Below, piece by piece: positions 33,049-42,233 of a DNA stretch of 64,000 nt. The translations under genes and the position numbers were made by a program. The DNA is from Nocardiopsis alba DSM 43377 (GTDB lineage: Bacteria > Actinomycetota > Actinomycetes > Streptosporangiales > Streptosporangiaceae): the NCBI RefSeq assembly GCF_000341225.1, contig NZ_ANAC01000011.1, forward strand, positions 248,001-312,000, written 5' to 3'. A model generated the notes under the pieces. That model did not search any database. It was given only the letters and a program-made list of their open reading frames with translations, and was not told the origin of the DNA. The stretch's first letter is position 1; each line of letters opens with the position of its first letter.

Positions 33049-33665
33049 TCCGCCTCCTCGATCCGCTCTCCGCGCGATGCGTCTCCTGTGGTCGGCAGGC
33101 CTCCGAGCAGGGCGTCGGCCAGCCCCCGGTAGGCGATCAGCACCTCACGGAGGTTCTCGGTGTGCTCCCGGTCGTCCATGGCCGGACGCCCGGCCGCGTG
33201 GGCACGCCGGAGGACGGCCACGGCCTCCGGATGGTCCACGGACAAGGCTCTGGCCACGCGTTCGAACCCCGCGTCGTCATCGGTTCCGGAGGGGAGGCCC
33301 GGGTATCCGAGGTCCGTCATGATGGTCTCGACCAGACCTCGGGCGTCGCGCGCGGCGCCGACCGGATCGTCCACGAAACCCTGCTGGATCACGGACCAGG
33401 TGTCTCCGTGGTCCCGTCTCTCCTCGTCGGAGAGGGGCCGCGGGGAGAACCCCCTCCTCCGGTCCAGACGTGCGGAGAGGTCACGCTCGGCCTCCGCGAG
33501 GTTCCCGTGGGCTCGGACGGCGTGGTCGTACTCCGCGCCGAAGCGTTCCCTGAGCCGTGCGGTCCGCCGGGCGGGAAGGAGCCTGCGCGCGAGGAGGAAC
33601 GCGGCTCCTCCGGCGAGGACGACCAGGACGGATATCACGAGGATGATGACGGTCTGGGTCTCCAC
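33045..33665 (-). CDS. Hypothetical single-pass membrane protein with GFVD-motif domain
   Basis: A 206-residue protein with one N-terminal membrane helix (residues 5-26) and a cytosolic remainder. A basic stretch follows the helix, then a charged helical region and the segment W-S-V-I-Q-Q-G-F-V-D-D-P near residues 89-100, also found in the downstream gene. The two genes overlap by four bases and probably form an operon in which one protein is membrane-anchored and the other soluble. No known family was recognised. A role linked to the bacteriocin operon, transcribed on the same strand further on, is possible but unsupported. Confidence 0.55.
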   Translation of the reverse strand: METQTVIILVISVLVVLAGGAAFLLARRLLPARRTARLRERFGAEYDHAVRAHGNLAEAERDLSARLDRRRGFSPRPLSDEERRDHGDTWSVIQQGFVDDPVGAARDARGLVETIMTDLGYPGLPSGTDDDAGFERVARALSVDHPEAVAVLRRAHAAGRPAMDDREHTENLREVLIAYRGLADALLGGLPTTGDASRGERIEEAD

Positions 33666-33987
33666 GGGGGGTACCTCCTGCGACCTTCTCTGCCCCCGGG
33701 CCCCCGCGCGAAACGCCGCTCAACTGGGGTTACGGCGTTTGCGCTGGTGAACGGGGTGCGGTGGCGGACGGTCGCTTCGCGTGTTCGTGACCAGCCGATT
33801 CTCCGGTGAGGGTGCGGGGCGTCCGGGGTCGCGAACCCCGCCTGCCCCACATGACACTCCGGGTTCTAGGGTGACCACGGATCACATCCCCGACGCAAGA
33901 GGCCCCCGTGCCCCGGCCCGTCCACACGATCGTCGCCTGGGCCCGTCCCGACCGGAGAACGACGAAGCGACCATGAGGAGGGAACGG
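33666..33987. promoter_or_regulatory. Divergent intergenic region with inverted repeat
   Basis: This 322-base region separates the divergent membrane-protein and nucleoside-hydrolase genes. AAACGCCG (33711-33718) and CGGCGTTT (33733-33740) form an exact 8-bp inverted repeat with a 14-base spacer close to the minus-strand gene. No gene is seen. Confidence 0.35.
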
Positions 33988-34923
33988 ATGGAGAAGAGCG
34001 CGATGGGGTCTCGACGAGGTGCCCTGATCATCGACACCGACATCGGGGGCGACGCCGATGACGCCATAGCGGTCGCGGCGGCGGCCCGCCACGTCCCCGA
34101 CCTGGCCCTGATCCTCACCTCGGACGAGACCACGGGGGATCAAGGGGAGGGAGGCCGGGCCAGGTTCGCCCGGCACCTGCTGAACGAGATCGGTCGAGCC
34201 GACGTTCCGGTCGTCGCCGGAGCCGCGCTCTCGCCCACCCGCCACCACTGCGTCGAAGACCTCGTCCCTGACACGATCCCGCCCCAGGACACCGACGTCG
34301 TGGCCGCGGTCCGCGCGATCGCCGCCACCCGCCCCGGCCCGATCCGCTGGGTGGGAATGGGGCCTCTGAGCAACCTCGCCCTCCTGCTCGAACGGGCCCC
34401 CGAGGTCGCCCCGAGACTCCGGGTCACCCAGATGGGCGGAGCCCTGCGCTACCGAGCGCCCGAACGCGCCGAACACAACTTCCGGCTCGACGTGGCCGCG
34501 GTCCACACGATCTTCGGGGCCATCGCCGACGGACGACTGGAGCCCCCGGAGTTCGTCACCTCCGAGATCACGTTCGTCCCCGACACCGAGATCGCCGCCG
34601 ACCATCCTCTGTACCGTGCGCTGAGCGCGCCGAACACCCCCGCCTGGGCGTCCCTACTGGTCGACCACCTCGACCGATGGTTCGCCGGGTTCCACCCGTC
34701 CACCAGGCAGCACGACGCCCTGACCCTGAGCGTCGCCCTGGGGGAGCCCTTCGTGGACTTCACCCCCATGCCCTTGACCGTGGACGCCATCGGCCGCACC
34801 ACCGAGGCCGAGCGGGGGACCCCGGTGCGCGTCAGCGCGTCCGCCGATTACCGCGCCTTCATGTCCTGGCTGCACACACGGCTCGACCCCGCCGGAGAAC
34901 CGGTCGGGGCCGAGCGATGGTAG
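33988..34923 (+). CDS. Nucleoside hydrolase (IUNH family)
   Basis: A 311-residue enzyme of the inosine/uridine-preferring nucleoside hydrolase fold, which cleaves ribonucleosides to base plus ribose for salvage. The calcium-binding N-terminal motif reads D-T-D-I-G-G-D-A-D-D-A near residues 15-25. G-M-G-P-L-S-N-L-A is near 120 and E-H-N-F-R-L-D near 155 stands for the usual E-F-N-x-x-x-D; Q-H-D-A-L-T near 230 supplies the catalytic His and last Ca2+ ligand. ATG at 33988 is chosen because AGGAGG is at 33976-33981. Substrate preference is not clear from sequence. Confidence 0.85.
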   Translation: MEKSAMGSRRGALIIDTDIGGDADDAIAVAAAARHVPDLALILTSDETTGDQGEGGRARFARHLLNEIGRADVPVVAGAALSPTRHHCVEDLVPDTIPPQDTDVVAAVRAIAATRPGPIRWVGMGPLSNLALLLERAPEVAPRLRVTQMGGALRYRAPERAEHNFRLDVAAVHTIFGAIADGRLEPPEFVTSEITFVPDTEIAADHPLYRALSAPNTPAWASLLVDHLDRWFAGFHPSTRQHDALTLSVALGEPFVDFTPMPLTVDAIGRTTEAERGTPVRVSASADYRAFMSWLHTRLDPAGEPVGAERW

Positions 34924-34930
34924 TGGGCGA

Positions 34931-35239
34931 TCACCCCGAGGGGAGGCGGGAGCCGAGTTTCAGCTCGAGGCCTCCTTCGAGGGCCTCGGCCGCCGTGACG
35001 GTCCAGACCCGTTCGTCGACCGGGGTCCCCCGTTTCGTGGAATAGCCCTCCACGATGAGTTCCCAGGAGCCGTCGCCCGGCTCATGGAACAGGTGCGCGC
35101 TCGACCAGGAGCCGTCGGAGAACTCCAAGGCGAACACCTCCGGCATGTGTTCGAGTCTCTCTCCGGAGGTCTCGAGCCACAACCGGGCCCCGGGGAAGAG
35201 GTGGCTGTATCCGACGTATGCGGTGATGGAGAGGGTCAT
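34931..35239 (-). CDS. Small hypothetical protein
   Basis: A 102-residue soluble protein, mainly beta-strand by composition, with several aromatic residues (Y-S-H-L-F, W-L-E, S-W-S-S-A-H-L-F-H) and no signal peptide or membrane segment. The ATG at 35239 has a strong AAGGAGG site, which supports translation. It is convergent with the nucleoside hydrolase. No family recognised. Confidence 0.55.
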   Translation of the reverse strand: MTLSITAYVGYSHLFPGARLWLETSGERLEHMPEVFALEFSDGSWSSAHLFHEPGDGSWELIVEGYSTKRGTPVDERVWTVTAAEALEGGLELKLGSRLPSG

Positions 35240-35395
35240 GGCGTGGCCCTCCTTCCCGAAGAACTCACCAGCGTGGTCTCTTCCACGGTTGTTCCCCCCG
35301 AAGCCGCACCTGAACGTCCCGGACCAGGGCATATGGCACGATCTCCGGGCGAGAACCTCTGTGATCCCCGTTCCGCCGCAGGCCTCGGTGCGGCC

Positions 35396-35719
35396 TCACG
35401 TCCGGGGCGGGTCGGTGGCGCGCAACTCCTCGTTGATGCGCCGGGCCTCCTCCAGCTGGTCCTCGAGGATGATGATGCGGCAGGCGGATTCGATCGGCGT
35501 ACCCTCGTCCACGAGTTCGCGGGCACGGGCGGCGATCTTGAGCTGGTAGCGGGAGTAGCGGCGATGGCCGCCCTCCGAACGCAGGGGTTCGATCAGTTTG
35601 GCCTGGCCTAGGGCGCGTAGGAAGGCCGGCGTGGCGCCGATCATCTCCGCCGCTGCGCCCACGGTGTAAGCGGGATAGTCGTCATCGTCGAACCGATTAC
35701 CGGTCTCGGGACGGGGCAA
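35396..35719 (-). CDS. MerR-like helix-turn-helix regulator
   Basis: A 107-residue DNA-binding protein with an N-terminal MerR winged helix: Y-T-V-G-A-A-A-E-M-I-G at residues 18-28, then P-A-F-L-R-A-L and the wing G-G-H-R-R-Y-S near 50-56. The C-terminal 35 residues form a short helix with I-L-E-D-Q-L-E-E-A, likely the dimerisation coil. It lacks an effector-binding domain, so it may respond by level rather than ligand. It starts with TTG after a GAAGGA site. Small MerR-like proteins of this size are common in actinomycetes. Confidence 0.75.
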   Translation of the reverse strand: MPRPETGNRFDDDDYPAYTVGAAAEMIGATPAFLRALGQAKLIEPLRSEGGHRRYSRYQLKIAARARELVDEGTPIESACRIIILEDQLEEARRINEELRATDPPRT

Positions 35720-35752
35720 GTGCGTGTCCTTCTTCTCCTGAACGCACGTCGA

Positions 35753-35782
35753 GGGCCCCAGTGCCGTACGGCACCGGGGCCC
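35753..35782. terminator. Near-perfect GC-rich hairpin
   Basis: GGGCCCCAGTGCCGT and ACGGCACCGGGGCCC form 15-base arms with one mismatch and no intervening spacer beyond the central GTAC turn. It lies 33 bases beyond the MerR-like start. It probably ends a transcript entering from the 35.8-36.5 kb side, though no gene there was confirmed. Confidence 0.5.
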
Positions 35783-36465
35783 GAGAGTTCAATACCACCT
35801 ACCGGTCGCTGCCGGTCTTCCGCTTCCCGAGGTAAAGCCGAAACGGGATCGCGGGGATCGCGGTTGTGTGACCGTGGACCACCTTCTTCCGAATCAGGGG
35901 CCTGCGGTACCCGAGCGGAACCTCTCCTCGCCCGGGCGATCCTGATGGCATCTACTCCTCTCGCTTCTCACTTCGTGCGTTACTTTCGACTGCGGTCCTA
36001 CCGGCTCCCGACGCCTGACAACCGTGCGCCGGTCGAGCCCTACCGCGTACTTCTCCTGCTGTGGTCCCCCCTGTGCGAGCGAGAGACCGGTACTACCGGC
36101 CCCGGTGTCTTGAAGCACGTGCACACCGTCGAGCCGTCCTGCTCTCCACCGGCGTATCCGGTGGTCAAGCCGTGTATCTCTGTGGCTACGACAGAAAATA
36201 TACCGGGGCGGAAGGTCTATGTCTACTGTGGCCGCTGTAGGTTTTCGGTTCTCGTCGAGACCGGTTCTCCGTTGGTCCGGCCTGCCCGGGTCGCCGACCC
36301 CTCCCGGGTCCGCCCCGTTTCGTGCGCACGGTCGACGAAGGGGAGTGCCGTTCGTGATCCACTCGGCTTCGCCGGCGGGGGCGACCGGAACACGTCCGGA
36401 GAGCAACTCGTCCAGACGTTCGTCACGACCCCGTCGGGCATCGATGGCACCGTCATGGCCGAGGG
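35783..36465. other. About 680-base region with no convincing gene
   Basis: GC content is lower than around it and no frame shows the expected codon bias. Frames of 77-261 codons on both strands lack good ribosome sites and recognisable features. A hairpin terminator borders it on the left and a small membrane protein on the right. It may hold a small RNA or degraded sequence; nothing specific can be supported. Confidence 0.4.
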
Positions 36466-36702
36466 CTACAGATCAGGCTCGTCGCTGGAAGACGAGACCT
36501 GCTGACGATCCCGGGAACGAACTCGATGGAGTACGTACAGGGCGACCCAGCCCACCACGTTCATCGCCCACACGATCGTGAACATCCACATTTGGAACGG
36601 CACCATGATGTCGGGATCCAGCCAGAGCATTACGGCTCCGGCCATGGTGAGGAGGACACTCACAGCCAGAAACCAAGGTCGTGACGCCCAAGAGAAAGAC
36701 AT
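36466..36702 (-). CDS. Small two-helix membrane protein
   Basis: A 78-residue protein with two hydrophobic segments, residues about 10-27 (F-L-A-V-S-V-L-L-T-M-A-G-A-V) and 36-59 (M-W-M-F-T-I-V-W-A-M-N-V-V-G-W-V), then a basic and Ser-rich tail. The arrangement suggests an N-in/C-in helical hairpin in the membrane. ATG at 36702 has a GGAG site. A second small membrane protein is encoded just upstream on the same strand (ending at 36817). Function unknown. Confidence 0.55.
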   Translation of the reverse strand: MSFSWASRPWFLAVSVLLTMAGAVMLWLDPDIMVPFQMWMFTIVWAMNVVGWVALYVLHRVRSRDRQQVSSSSDEPDL

Positions 36703-36816
36703 GAGGTGGGGGCTCCCGCTCTGTGGTCAGGTGTGGCACCGAGTCGGCTGGAGAGTGCCTCGTTCGGGCCGTCGCCGTGGCTTCTTCTAACGGCACGACA
36801 TCGTCGTGATCGCGGG

Positions 36817-37074
36817 CTACGCGGTGGGCTCTTGTGGACCTTCATCCGAGGGGACGTCGTGATCTTCCTTGGGGAAGGGACCGAAGCGCAGCGCCACGAG
36901 AGCCGTGACGAAGAACCCGAGGATGGGCAGGCTCACCACGGCGAGTGCTCTCCAGTCCTGGCCGAAGGAGAAGAGCAGGACCGCGGACACGGCGAACCAG
37001 ATCAGGCAGAGCCCGCCCATCCGGAGGACTCGGATCTTCAGCTCAGGACGTCGGGATCGCTCTGGTCCGGGCAC
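36817..37074 (-). CDS. Small two-helix membrane protein
   Basis: An 85-residue protein with a basic N-terminus (P-G-P-E-R-S-R-R-P-E-L-K-I-R) and two hydrophobic segments near residues 18-37 and 42-63, followed by an acidic tail. The GTG at 37074 has an AAAGGA site. It resembles the 78-residue protein downstream only in layout. The next feature upstream is tRNA-Gly. Function unknown; a longer reading frame through the tRNA is not real. Confidence 0.5.
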   Translation of the reverse strand: MPGPERSRRPELKIRVLRMGGLCLIWFAVSAVLLFSFGQDWRALAVVSLPILGFFVTALVALRFGPFPKEDHDVPSDEGPQEPTA

Positions 37075-37209
37075 GGTGTCCTTTCGGGGGTGCCGGCTCT
37101 CGCCGGTAGGACGAGTCGGGTCGCACGGCTCATGGAGCCTAGGGGACCCCGGGAACGCGAAAGGCCAGGGTCCGAGTCGCCTCGAACTACCTGGCCTTGT
37201 GTGTCGTGG

Positions 37210-37280
37210 AGCGGATGACGGGAATCGAACCCGCGTTATCAGCTTGGGAAGCTGAAGTTCTACCATTGAACTACATCCGC
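37210..37280 (-). tRNA. tRNA-Gly (anticodon CCC)
   Basis: Read on the minus strand, the acceptor arms GCGGATG and CATCCGC pair fully, the D-arm follows AGTTCAATGGTAGAACT, the anticodon stem is TCAGC/GCTGA around the loop TTCCCAA (anticodon CCC, reading GGG), and the T-arm has GGTTCGATTCC. The discriminator is U and CCA is not encoded. Length is 71 nt. No duplicated 3' end that would indicate an inserted element was found in the window. Confidence 0.95.
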
Positions 37281-37416
37281 GTGGGTCGCGCCGGGGGTGT
37301 GGCGGCCAACGATGGCTATCCTAGCCCAACTTCGGGGCGACTGGGCAAGTCGGCGCGAGACGGTGGCCGTGGGGGAAGCCCGTCCCGGCCGTTCTCGCAG
37401 GCGGTAGGTTCGGAGC

Positions 37417-38007
37417 GTGTTGCTCTCCGATCGTGACCTCAACAAGCAGATCGACGCCGGGCGGGTCCGGATCGATCCCTTCGACCCTTCTCTGATCCAG
37501 CCGTCGAGTATCGATGTTCGGCTCGACCGGTTCTTCCGGGTCTTCGAGAACCACAAGTATCCGCACATCGATCCTTCGGCGGAACAGCCGGACCTGACCC
37601 GACTGGTGGAGACCGATGGGGACGAGGCCTTCATCCTGCACCCGGGGGAGTTCGTGCTCGCTTCCACCTACGAGGTGGTGACCCTGCCGGACGACATCGC
37701 GAGCCGTCTGGAGGGGAAGAGCTCCCTGGGGCGTCTGGGGCTGCTCACCCACTCCACCGCCGGCTTCATCGACCCGGGATTCTCCGGGCACGTCACCTTG
37801 GAGCTGTCCAACGTGGCGACGCTGCCGATCAAGCTCTACCCGGGGATGAAGATCGGACAGCTCTGCATGTTCCAGCTGACGTCTCCCGCGGAACGCCCCT
37901 ATGGATCCGCCGCCTACGGGTCCCGGTACCAGGGGCAACGCGGTCCCACGCCGTCGCGCTCGTTCCAGAACTTCGTGCGGACGAAGGTCAACGGCGAGAA
38001 CGCTTGA
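37417..38007 (+). CDS. dcd: dCTP deaminase (possibly bifunctional with dUTPase)
   Basis: A 196-residue trimeric enzyme that deaminates dCTP to dUTP for thymidylate synthesis. Family landmarks are [11 protein letters not shown] near residue 26, [10 protein letters not shown] near 106, and [11 protein letters not shown] with L-E-L-S-N near 119-138, which hold the catalytic Glu. In Mycobacterium the same family member makes dUMP directly; that may apply here. The GTG start at 37417 is close to the divergent tRNA-Gly. Confidence 0.95.
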   Translation: MLLSDRDLNKQIDAGRVRIDPFDPSLIQPSSIDVRLDRFFRVFENHKYPHIDPSAEQPDLTRLVETDGDEAFILHPGEFVLASTYEVVTLPDDIASRLEGKSSLGRLGLLTHSTAGFIDPGFSGHVTLELSNVATLPIKLYPGMKIGQLCMFQLTSPAERPYGSAAYGSRYQGQRGPTPSRSFQNFVRTKVNGENA

Positions 38008-38424
38008 TCGAGGCCGGATCGGGGGCGCCCCGGCCCCCGAGAAGGCCTTACGGTACGGTCATGGGCTGACACTTTCTGTGGCATATCATGCCTGTCATCC
38101 GATTGTGACCCTCATCGCCCGAAAAAGTGCTGTGGCATAGATCACATTGCGGCATCTTGCAGGCTCTGCAACCCGTGTCATAGGTCGGAAGACACGTTTT
38201 ACCTTGCTTAAACATGTTATCTGCTAGTGACATGCGGCCCGAGCTGTGCGTTCATATCTCGGTAAGGTTGCCTCCCGACGTGAACCAGGTGGTGGTTTAG
38301 CCCGTTCTGGGCGCGCACGGGGGGCTCTGCGCGGACCACTCACCTGTGGGAACCGCCAGGCAGACGGTGGGGGTGAACTTCCCCAGCGCGCCTTAGCGGC
38401 TGGGAAAGCCCCGTAGAGGAGACC
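38008..38424 (+). promoter_or_regulatory. Leader/regulatory region of the glycine betaine operon
   Basis: A 417-base gap, AT-rich from about 38040 to 38230. The 10-base direct repeat CTGTGGCATA occurs at 38076-38085 and 38130-38139, and GGCAT-ATC-ATGCC (38080-38092) is an inverted repeat over the first copy. The last 120 bases are GC-rich and can fold, including GGGG-GTGAACTT-CCCC near 38367-38382. It likely contains the osmotically regulated promoter and a structured 5' leader. No known riboswitch class could be assigned by eye. Confidence 0.4.
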
Positions 38425-39453
38425 GTGCCAGCAGTACGCGCAGACCATCTGTACAAGGTGTTCGGTAGACAGTCGAAGGCGGCCGTGGAACGGCTCGCCG
38501 ACGGAAGTCACCGCGACACCATCGCCGACCTCGACGTGACCGCTGCGGTCATCGACGTGTCCTTCGAGGTCCGACCCGGCGAGATCTTCGTCGTCATGGG
38601 ACTCTCCGGATCGGGTAAATCGACCCTGATCCGTATGCTCAACGGCCTCCTGGAACCCACCGCGGGTACGGTCGAGGTCGACGGGGTGGACATCACCGCC
38701 TTGAACAGGAAGAACCTGCTCAAGCTGCGGGGCGAGAAGATCAGCATGGTCTTCCAGCACTTCGCCCTGCTTCCGCACCGCACGGTGCTGGAGAACGCGG
38801 CCTACGGCCTCGAGCTGCGCGGTCTCCCGCGCGCCGAGCGCTTCGAGAAGGCCAAGGAGACCCTCGCCCTGGTGGGGCTGGAGGGATGGGAGGACAAGCT
38901 CCCACAGCAGCTTTCCGGTGGTATGCAGCAGCGCGTGGGCCTGGCCCGCGCCTTGGCGGCCGACACCGACATCATCCTCATGGACGAGGCCTTCAGCGCG
39001 CTCGACCCGCTGATCCGCCGCGACATGCAGACCCAGCTCCTGGAACTCCAGAAGAGCCTGGGCAAGACGATCATCTTCATCACGCACGACCTGAACGAGG
39101 CCATGCGCCTCGGCGACCGGATCTGCGTGCTCCGTGACGGCCGTGTCGCCCAGATCGGCGCCGCCGAGGAGATCCTGAACGCTCCGGCCAACGAGTACGT
39201 CGAGCGTTTCGTCGAGGACGTCGACCGCACACGGGTGCTCACCGCCTCGTCGGTCATCGACGCCGACATCGCCGTCGACTCCGGGGCGCCCGCGGTCACC
39301 GCGGACACGCTGGTCGCCGACCTGTACCCGAGCGTCTCCTCGGCCGACCGCCTTCGTGTGGTCACCGAGGAGAACGAGGTCCTCGGCATGGTGACCCGTG
39401 AGTCCGTGCTCGCCGCTCTCGGCGCCACCGCGAACGGGGAGGAGAACAAGTGA
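38425..39453 (+). CDS. proV: Glycine betaine/proline ABC transporter ATPase (ProV/OpuAA type)
   Basis: A 342-residue ATPase energising uptake of compatible solutes. Walker [10 protein letters not shown] is near residues 60-68, the signature is L-S-G-G-M-Q-Q-R and Walker [14 protein letters not shown] ProV-specific N-terminal K-V-F-G and the long segment before Walker A fit the family. The C-terminus after residue 270 is a shortened, partial CBS-like region (ProV usually has two CBS domains), so osmotic gating may differ. GTG follows GAGGAG. The stop overlaps the permease start (GTGA). Confidence 0.9.
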   Translation: MPAVRADHLYKVFGRQSKAAVERLADGSHRDTIADLDVTAAVIDVSFEVRPGEIFVVMGLSGSGKSTLIRMLNGLLEPTAGTVEVDGVDITALNRKNLLKLRGEKISMVFQHFALLPHRTVLENAAYGLELRGLPRAERFEKAKETLALVGLEGWEDKLPQQLSGGMQQRVGLARALAADTDIILMDEAFSALDPLIRRDMQTQLLELQKSLGKTIIFITHDLNEAMRLGDRICVLRDGRVAQIGAAEEILNAPANEYVERFVEDVDRTRVLTASSVIDADIAVDSGAPAVTADTLVADLYPSVSSADRLRVVTEENEVLGMVTRESVLAALGATANGEENK

Positions 39454-40670
39454 CACCCGTCGACTTCCCGCCGAGCCTTCCTCTGGGGGCCGGTTTCGAG
39501 GCGTTCAACGCCTGGCTCAAGTCCAACTTCGGTCTGTTCTTCGAGCTGACCGGTGACTTCATCCGCTGGGCGGTCTCCGTCCTGTCCGGGTTCTTCGTGG
39601 ACCCGGCGGCCGGCCAGCTCGCCTTCATCGCCGCGGTGATCATCGCGGTGCCGCTGGTGCGCTCGCGTCGCATCCCGCTGATGGTGATCATCGGTGTGGT
39701 CTCCGCCCTGTACATCTGTCAGGCGCAGTTCGAGCTCGCGACCACCATCATCAACAGCGTTCCGATGCTGTTCCTGTGGGCGATGGACCTGTTCGACACC
39801 ACGGTCGAGCCCTACTTCGTGATCTCCCTGGTCTTCCTGATCGCGGTGACCGCGCTCGGGCTCGTGGACCGCGCGAACCGCGTCCGTACGGGGATCGTCG
39901 CCGGTGGCTGGCTGGTCCTGGTGCTGCTCGGCTGGCTGTTCCTGCCGATGCTGGTCACCAACCCGATGTCCCTGCTCATGATCCTGCTGCTGAGCCTGCT
40001 CGCGCTCTCGGTGGCCGGTTGGCGCATGGGTCTCTTCGGGCTGATCGCCCTGACCGTCGTCGCCTCGGTGGGCCAGTGGTCCAACGCGATGGACACCCTG
40101 GGCCTGGTCCTGGTGGCCAGCCTCATCGCCGTGGTCATCGCGATCCCGATCGGCATCCTGGCCGCCTACAACGACGTTCTCAGCAAGATCGTCAAGCCGG
40201 TCCTGGACCTGATGCAGACGCTGCCTGCGTTCGTCTACCTGATCCCCGCGATCTTCTTCTTCTCCATCGGCACGGTGCCCGGTGTGGTCGCGACCATCGT
40301 GTTCGCGATGCCCCCGGGCGTGCGTCTGACGGAGCTCGGTATCCGCGGGATCGACAAGGAGCTGGTGGAGGCGGGCGAGTCCTTCGGCGCCCCCAGACAC
40401 AAGATCCTGACCGGTATCCAGCTGCCGCTCGCCCTGCCCACGATCATGGCCGGTGTCAACCAGGTCATCATGCTGGGCCTGTCCATGGTCGTCATCGCGG
40501 GCATGGTCGGCGCGGGCGGCCTGGGCAGCCAGGTCTACCAGGGCATCACCCGTAACGACGGTGCGCTCGGTTTCGAGGCCGGTATCGCCGTGGTCATCCT
40601 GGCGATCTTCCTGGACCGCCTCACCGCCGCCGTCACCCGTAACAGCCCGCAGGCCCGCGTCGGTGCTTGA
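39450..40670 (+). CDS. proW: Glycine betaine/proline ABC transporter permease (ProW/OpuAB type)
   Basis: A 406-residue membrane protein with about nine hydrophobic segments, forming the translocation channel. The binding-protein-dependent transport core occupies residues 210-395, with the E-A-G-E-S-F-G-A-P...K-I cytosolic coupling loop near 308-325 and [12 protein letters not shown] near 250. An extra N-terminal hydrophobic half is typical of the larger actinobacterial members. GTG start, four-base overlap with the ATPase gene. It must work with the downstream lipoprotein. Confidence 0.9.
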   Translation: MTPVDFPPSLPLGAGFEAFNAWLKSNFGLFFELTGDFIRWAVSVLSGFFVDPAAGQLAFIAAVIIAVPLVRSRRIPLMVIIGVVSALYICQAQFELATTIINSVPMLFLWAMDLFDTTVEPYFVISLVFLIAVTALGLVDRANRVRTGIVAGGWLVLVLLGWLFLPMLVTNPMSLLMILLLSLLALSVAGWRMGLFGLIALTVVASVGQWSNAMDTLGLVLVASLIAVVIAIPIGILAAYNDVLSKIVKPVLDLMQTLPAFVYLIPAIFFFSIGTVPGVVATIVFAMPPGVRLTELGIRGIDKELVEAGESFGAPRHKILTGIQLPLALPTIMAGVNQVIMLGLSMVVIAGMVGAGGLGSQVYQGITRNDGALGFEAGIAVVILAIFLDRLTAAVTRNSPQARVGA

Positions 40671-40719
40671 TCCCGAGGCAGGCCGGTTCCACAGAAGCAC
40701 TAGGGAAGGGAATCCCACG

Positions 40720-41649
40720 ATGTACAGCCGTAAGCGAATGACAGGCCTGGCCGCCGCCGGCATGAGCGGTGTGCTCCTGCTGACCGCGTGCGGAGGCAAC
40801 GGTGAGGACCTGACCGGCGGTTCCGAGGGCGGCGGTGACGACAACAAGGAGATCAACATCGCGCTGATCGCCTGGGAGGAGGCCATCGCCACCACCGCCA
40901 TGTGGGAGGTCATCCTGGAGGAGAAGGGCTACGACGTCACCGTCACCGACGTCGACGTGGCCCCGATGTACCAGGGCGCCGCCAACGGCGACGTGGACCT
41001 GTTCCTGGACACCTGGCTGCCGACCACCCACGCCGACTACTGGGAGGACTACGGGGACCAGCTCGAGGACCTCGGCTCCTGGTACGACAACGCGGTGCTG
41101 ACCATCACCGTCCCCGAGTACATGGAGGACGTGAACAGCATCGCGGACCTCCCCGAGTACGCGGACGAGCTGAACAACCAGATCATCGGCATCGACCCGG
41201 GCGCCGGTCTGACCCGCGTCACCAAGGAAGAGGCCATGCCGGGCTACGGCCTGGACGACTTCGAGCTGGTGGAGTCCTCCACCGCCGCGATGCTGGCCGA
41301 GCTCGACTCCGCCATCGCGGAGGAGGAGCCGATCGTCGTGACGCTGTGGCGTCCGCACCCGGCCTACGCCAAGCACGACCTGAAGGACCTCGAGGACCCC
41401 GAGGGCCTGATGGGCGACGCCGAGACCATCCACGCGGTCGGCCGCGACGGCTTCGGCGCGGACTACCCGGAGCTGTCCGGCTGGCTCGAGAACTGGACGA
41501 TGACCGACGACGAGCTGGCCTCGCTGGAGGCGCTCGCCCTGGAGGAGTACGCCGACGACACCCAGGAGGGTGCCCGCGTGTGGCTCTCGGAGAACCCCGA
41601 GTTCCTGGAGCGCGTCCTGGGCGATGACGCCGAGGGCCTGGAGTTCTAG
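40720..41649 (+). CDS. proX: Glycine betaine-binding lipoprotein (OpuAC/ProX type)
   Basis: A 309-residue membrane-anchored solute receptor. The signal peptide ends in the lipobox L-L-L-T-A-C (Cys24). The mature protein has the OpuAC fold, with W-E-E-A near residue 51 and aromatic residues likely to form the betaine cage (W-L-P-T-T-H, W-Y-D, W-R-P-H-P-A). It follows the permease gene by 49 bases with a GGAAGGGA site, so it belongs to the operon. A paralogue of nearly equal length lies 584 bases further on. The mature protein is strongly acidic, which fits life in salt. Confidence 0.9.
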   Translation: MYSRKRMTGLAAAGMSGVLLLTACGGNGEDLTGGSEGGGDDNKEINIALIAWEEAIATTAMWEVILEEKGYDVTVTDVDVAPMYQGAANGDVDLFLDTWLPTTHADYWEDYGDQLEDLGSWYDNAVLTITVPEYMEDVNSIADLPEYADELNNQIIGIDPGAGLTRVTKEEAMPGYGLDDFELVESSTAAMLAELDSAIAEEEPIVVTLWRPHPAYAKHDLKDLEDPEGLMGDAETIHAVGRDGFGADYPELSGWLENWTMTDDELASLEALALEEYADDTQEGARVWLSENPEFLERVLGDDAEGLEF

Positions 41650-41662
41650 GAGTTCTCCTCTC

Positions 41663-41708
41663 GGACCGGGCGACCGCCTCTCCCGGAGCGGCCGTGGCCG
41701 CCCGGTCC
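41663..41708 (+). terminator. Hairpin after the first betaine-binding gene; rest of the gap
   Basis: GGACCGGGCG (41663-41672) and CGCCCGGTCC (41699-41708) are exact inverse complements, with a smaller hairpin inside the loop. They probably terminate the betaine operon. The remaining gap to 42233 holds no gene; an AT-richer stretch near 41985-42030 may carry a separate promoter for the second binding-protein gene. Confidence 0.5.
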
Positions 41709-42233
41709 ATCGCATCCCGCCGGGGTGTGCCGATCGCGTCCTCCGTTCGTGGAACCTGGAAGGTTCCGCGGCGGAGTGGAGGTCGGCACGCCCCGGCGTG
41801 CTTTTGCGCACTGTCGGGCGGATCGACGGTGAGCCCGATCAGGGGCGTAGGGGTGGTCCTTCGGAACGTCGGACCAGGTCATCGACGGGTACGGCGGTGT
41901 TCCAGAGATGGGGGACCGGTTGTCGCCCCTCAAAGGGCCGGGGTCACGGGGCCCGTTTCGGCCGATGACGTCGAAGGCCCGGAGCTATAGGGCTTTTTGG
42001 GTTTTTCGTCCGGATTAGGATGAATCGATCTCCGTTCGGGCGGTCACGGCCGCCGTGTTCGCGATGTCACCGGTGTGTGCTCCGGCCCGCACCGGTGGGA
42101 GTTGGTCCGCTGGAACCCGGCCCCCGTTCCCGCAGTCGACCCCGACCATGGCCGTCGTCGTGCGTCCGTGTATCCGGGTCGTCCCTCGGCATGGGCCGGT
42201 GCCGCACAAGCACGAGGGAAGGAAGAACCCACG

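Noticed and set aside
35894..36406. A 170-codon minus-strand frame in the 35.8-36.5 kb gap
   Set aside because: No codon bias, ribosome site or recognisable feature; treated as non-coding.
37210..37280. tRNA-Gly as integration site of a mobile element
   Set aside because: No integrase, no repeat of the tRNA 3' end and normal genes (dcd) directly beside it.
38048..38233. A 61-codon Cys-rich minus-strand frame with CRAC and CDLCH segments
   Set aside because: Looks zinc-ribbon-like, but lacks a ribosome site and lies in the regulatory region before proV; probably chance.
38300..38424. c-di-AMP (ydaO) riboswitch before proV
   Set aside because: Only a GGGGGTGAAC-like piece matches; the conserved 3' part CCGAA...GTCAGCTAACC is not present.
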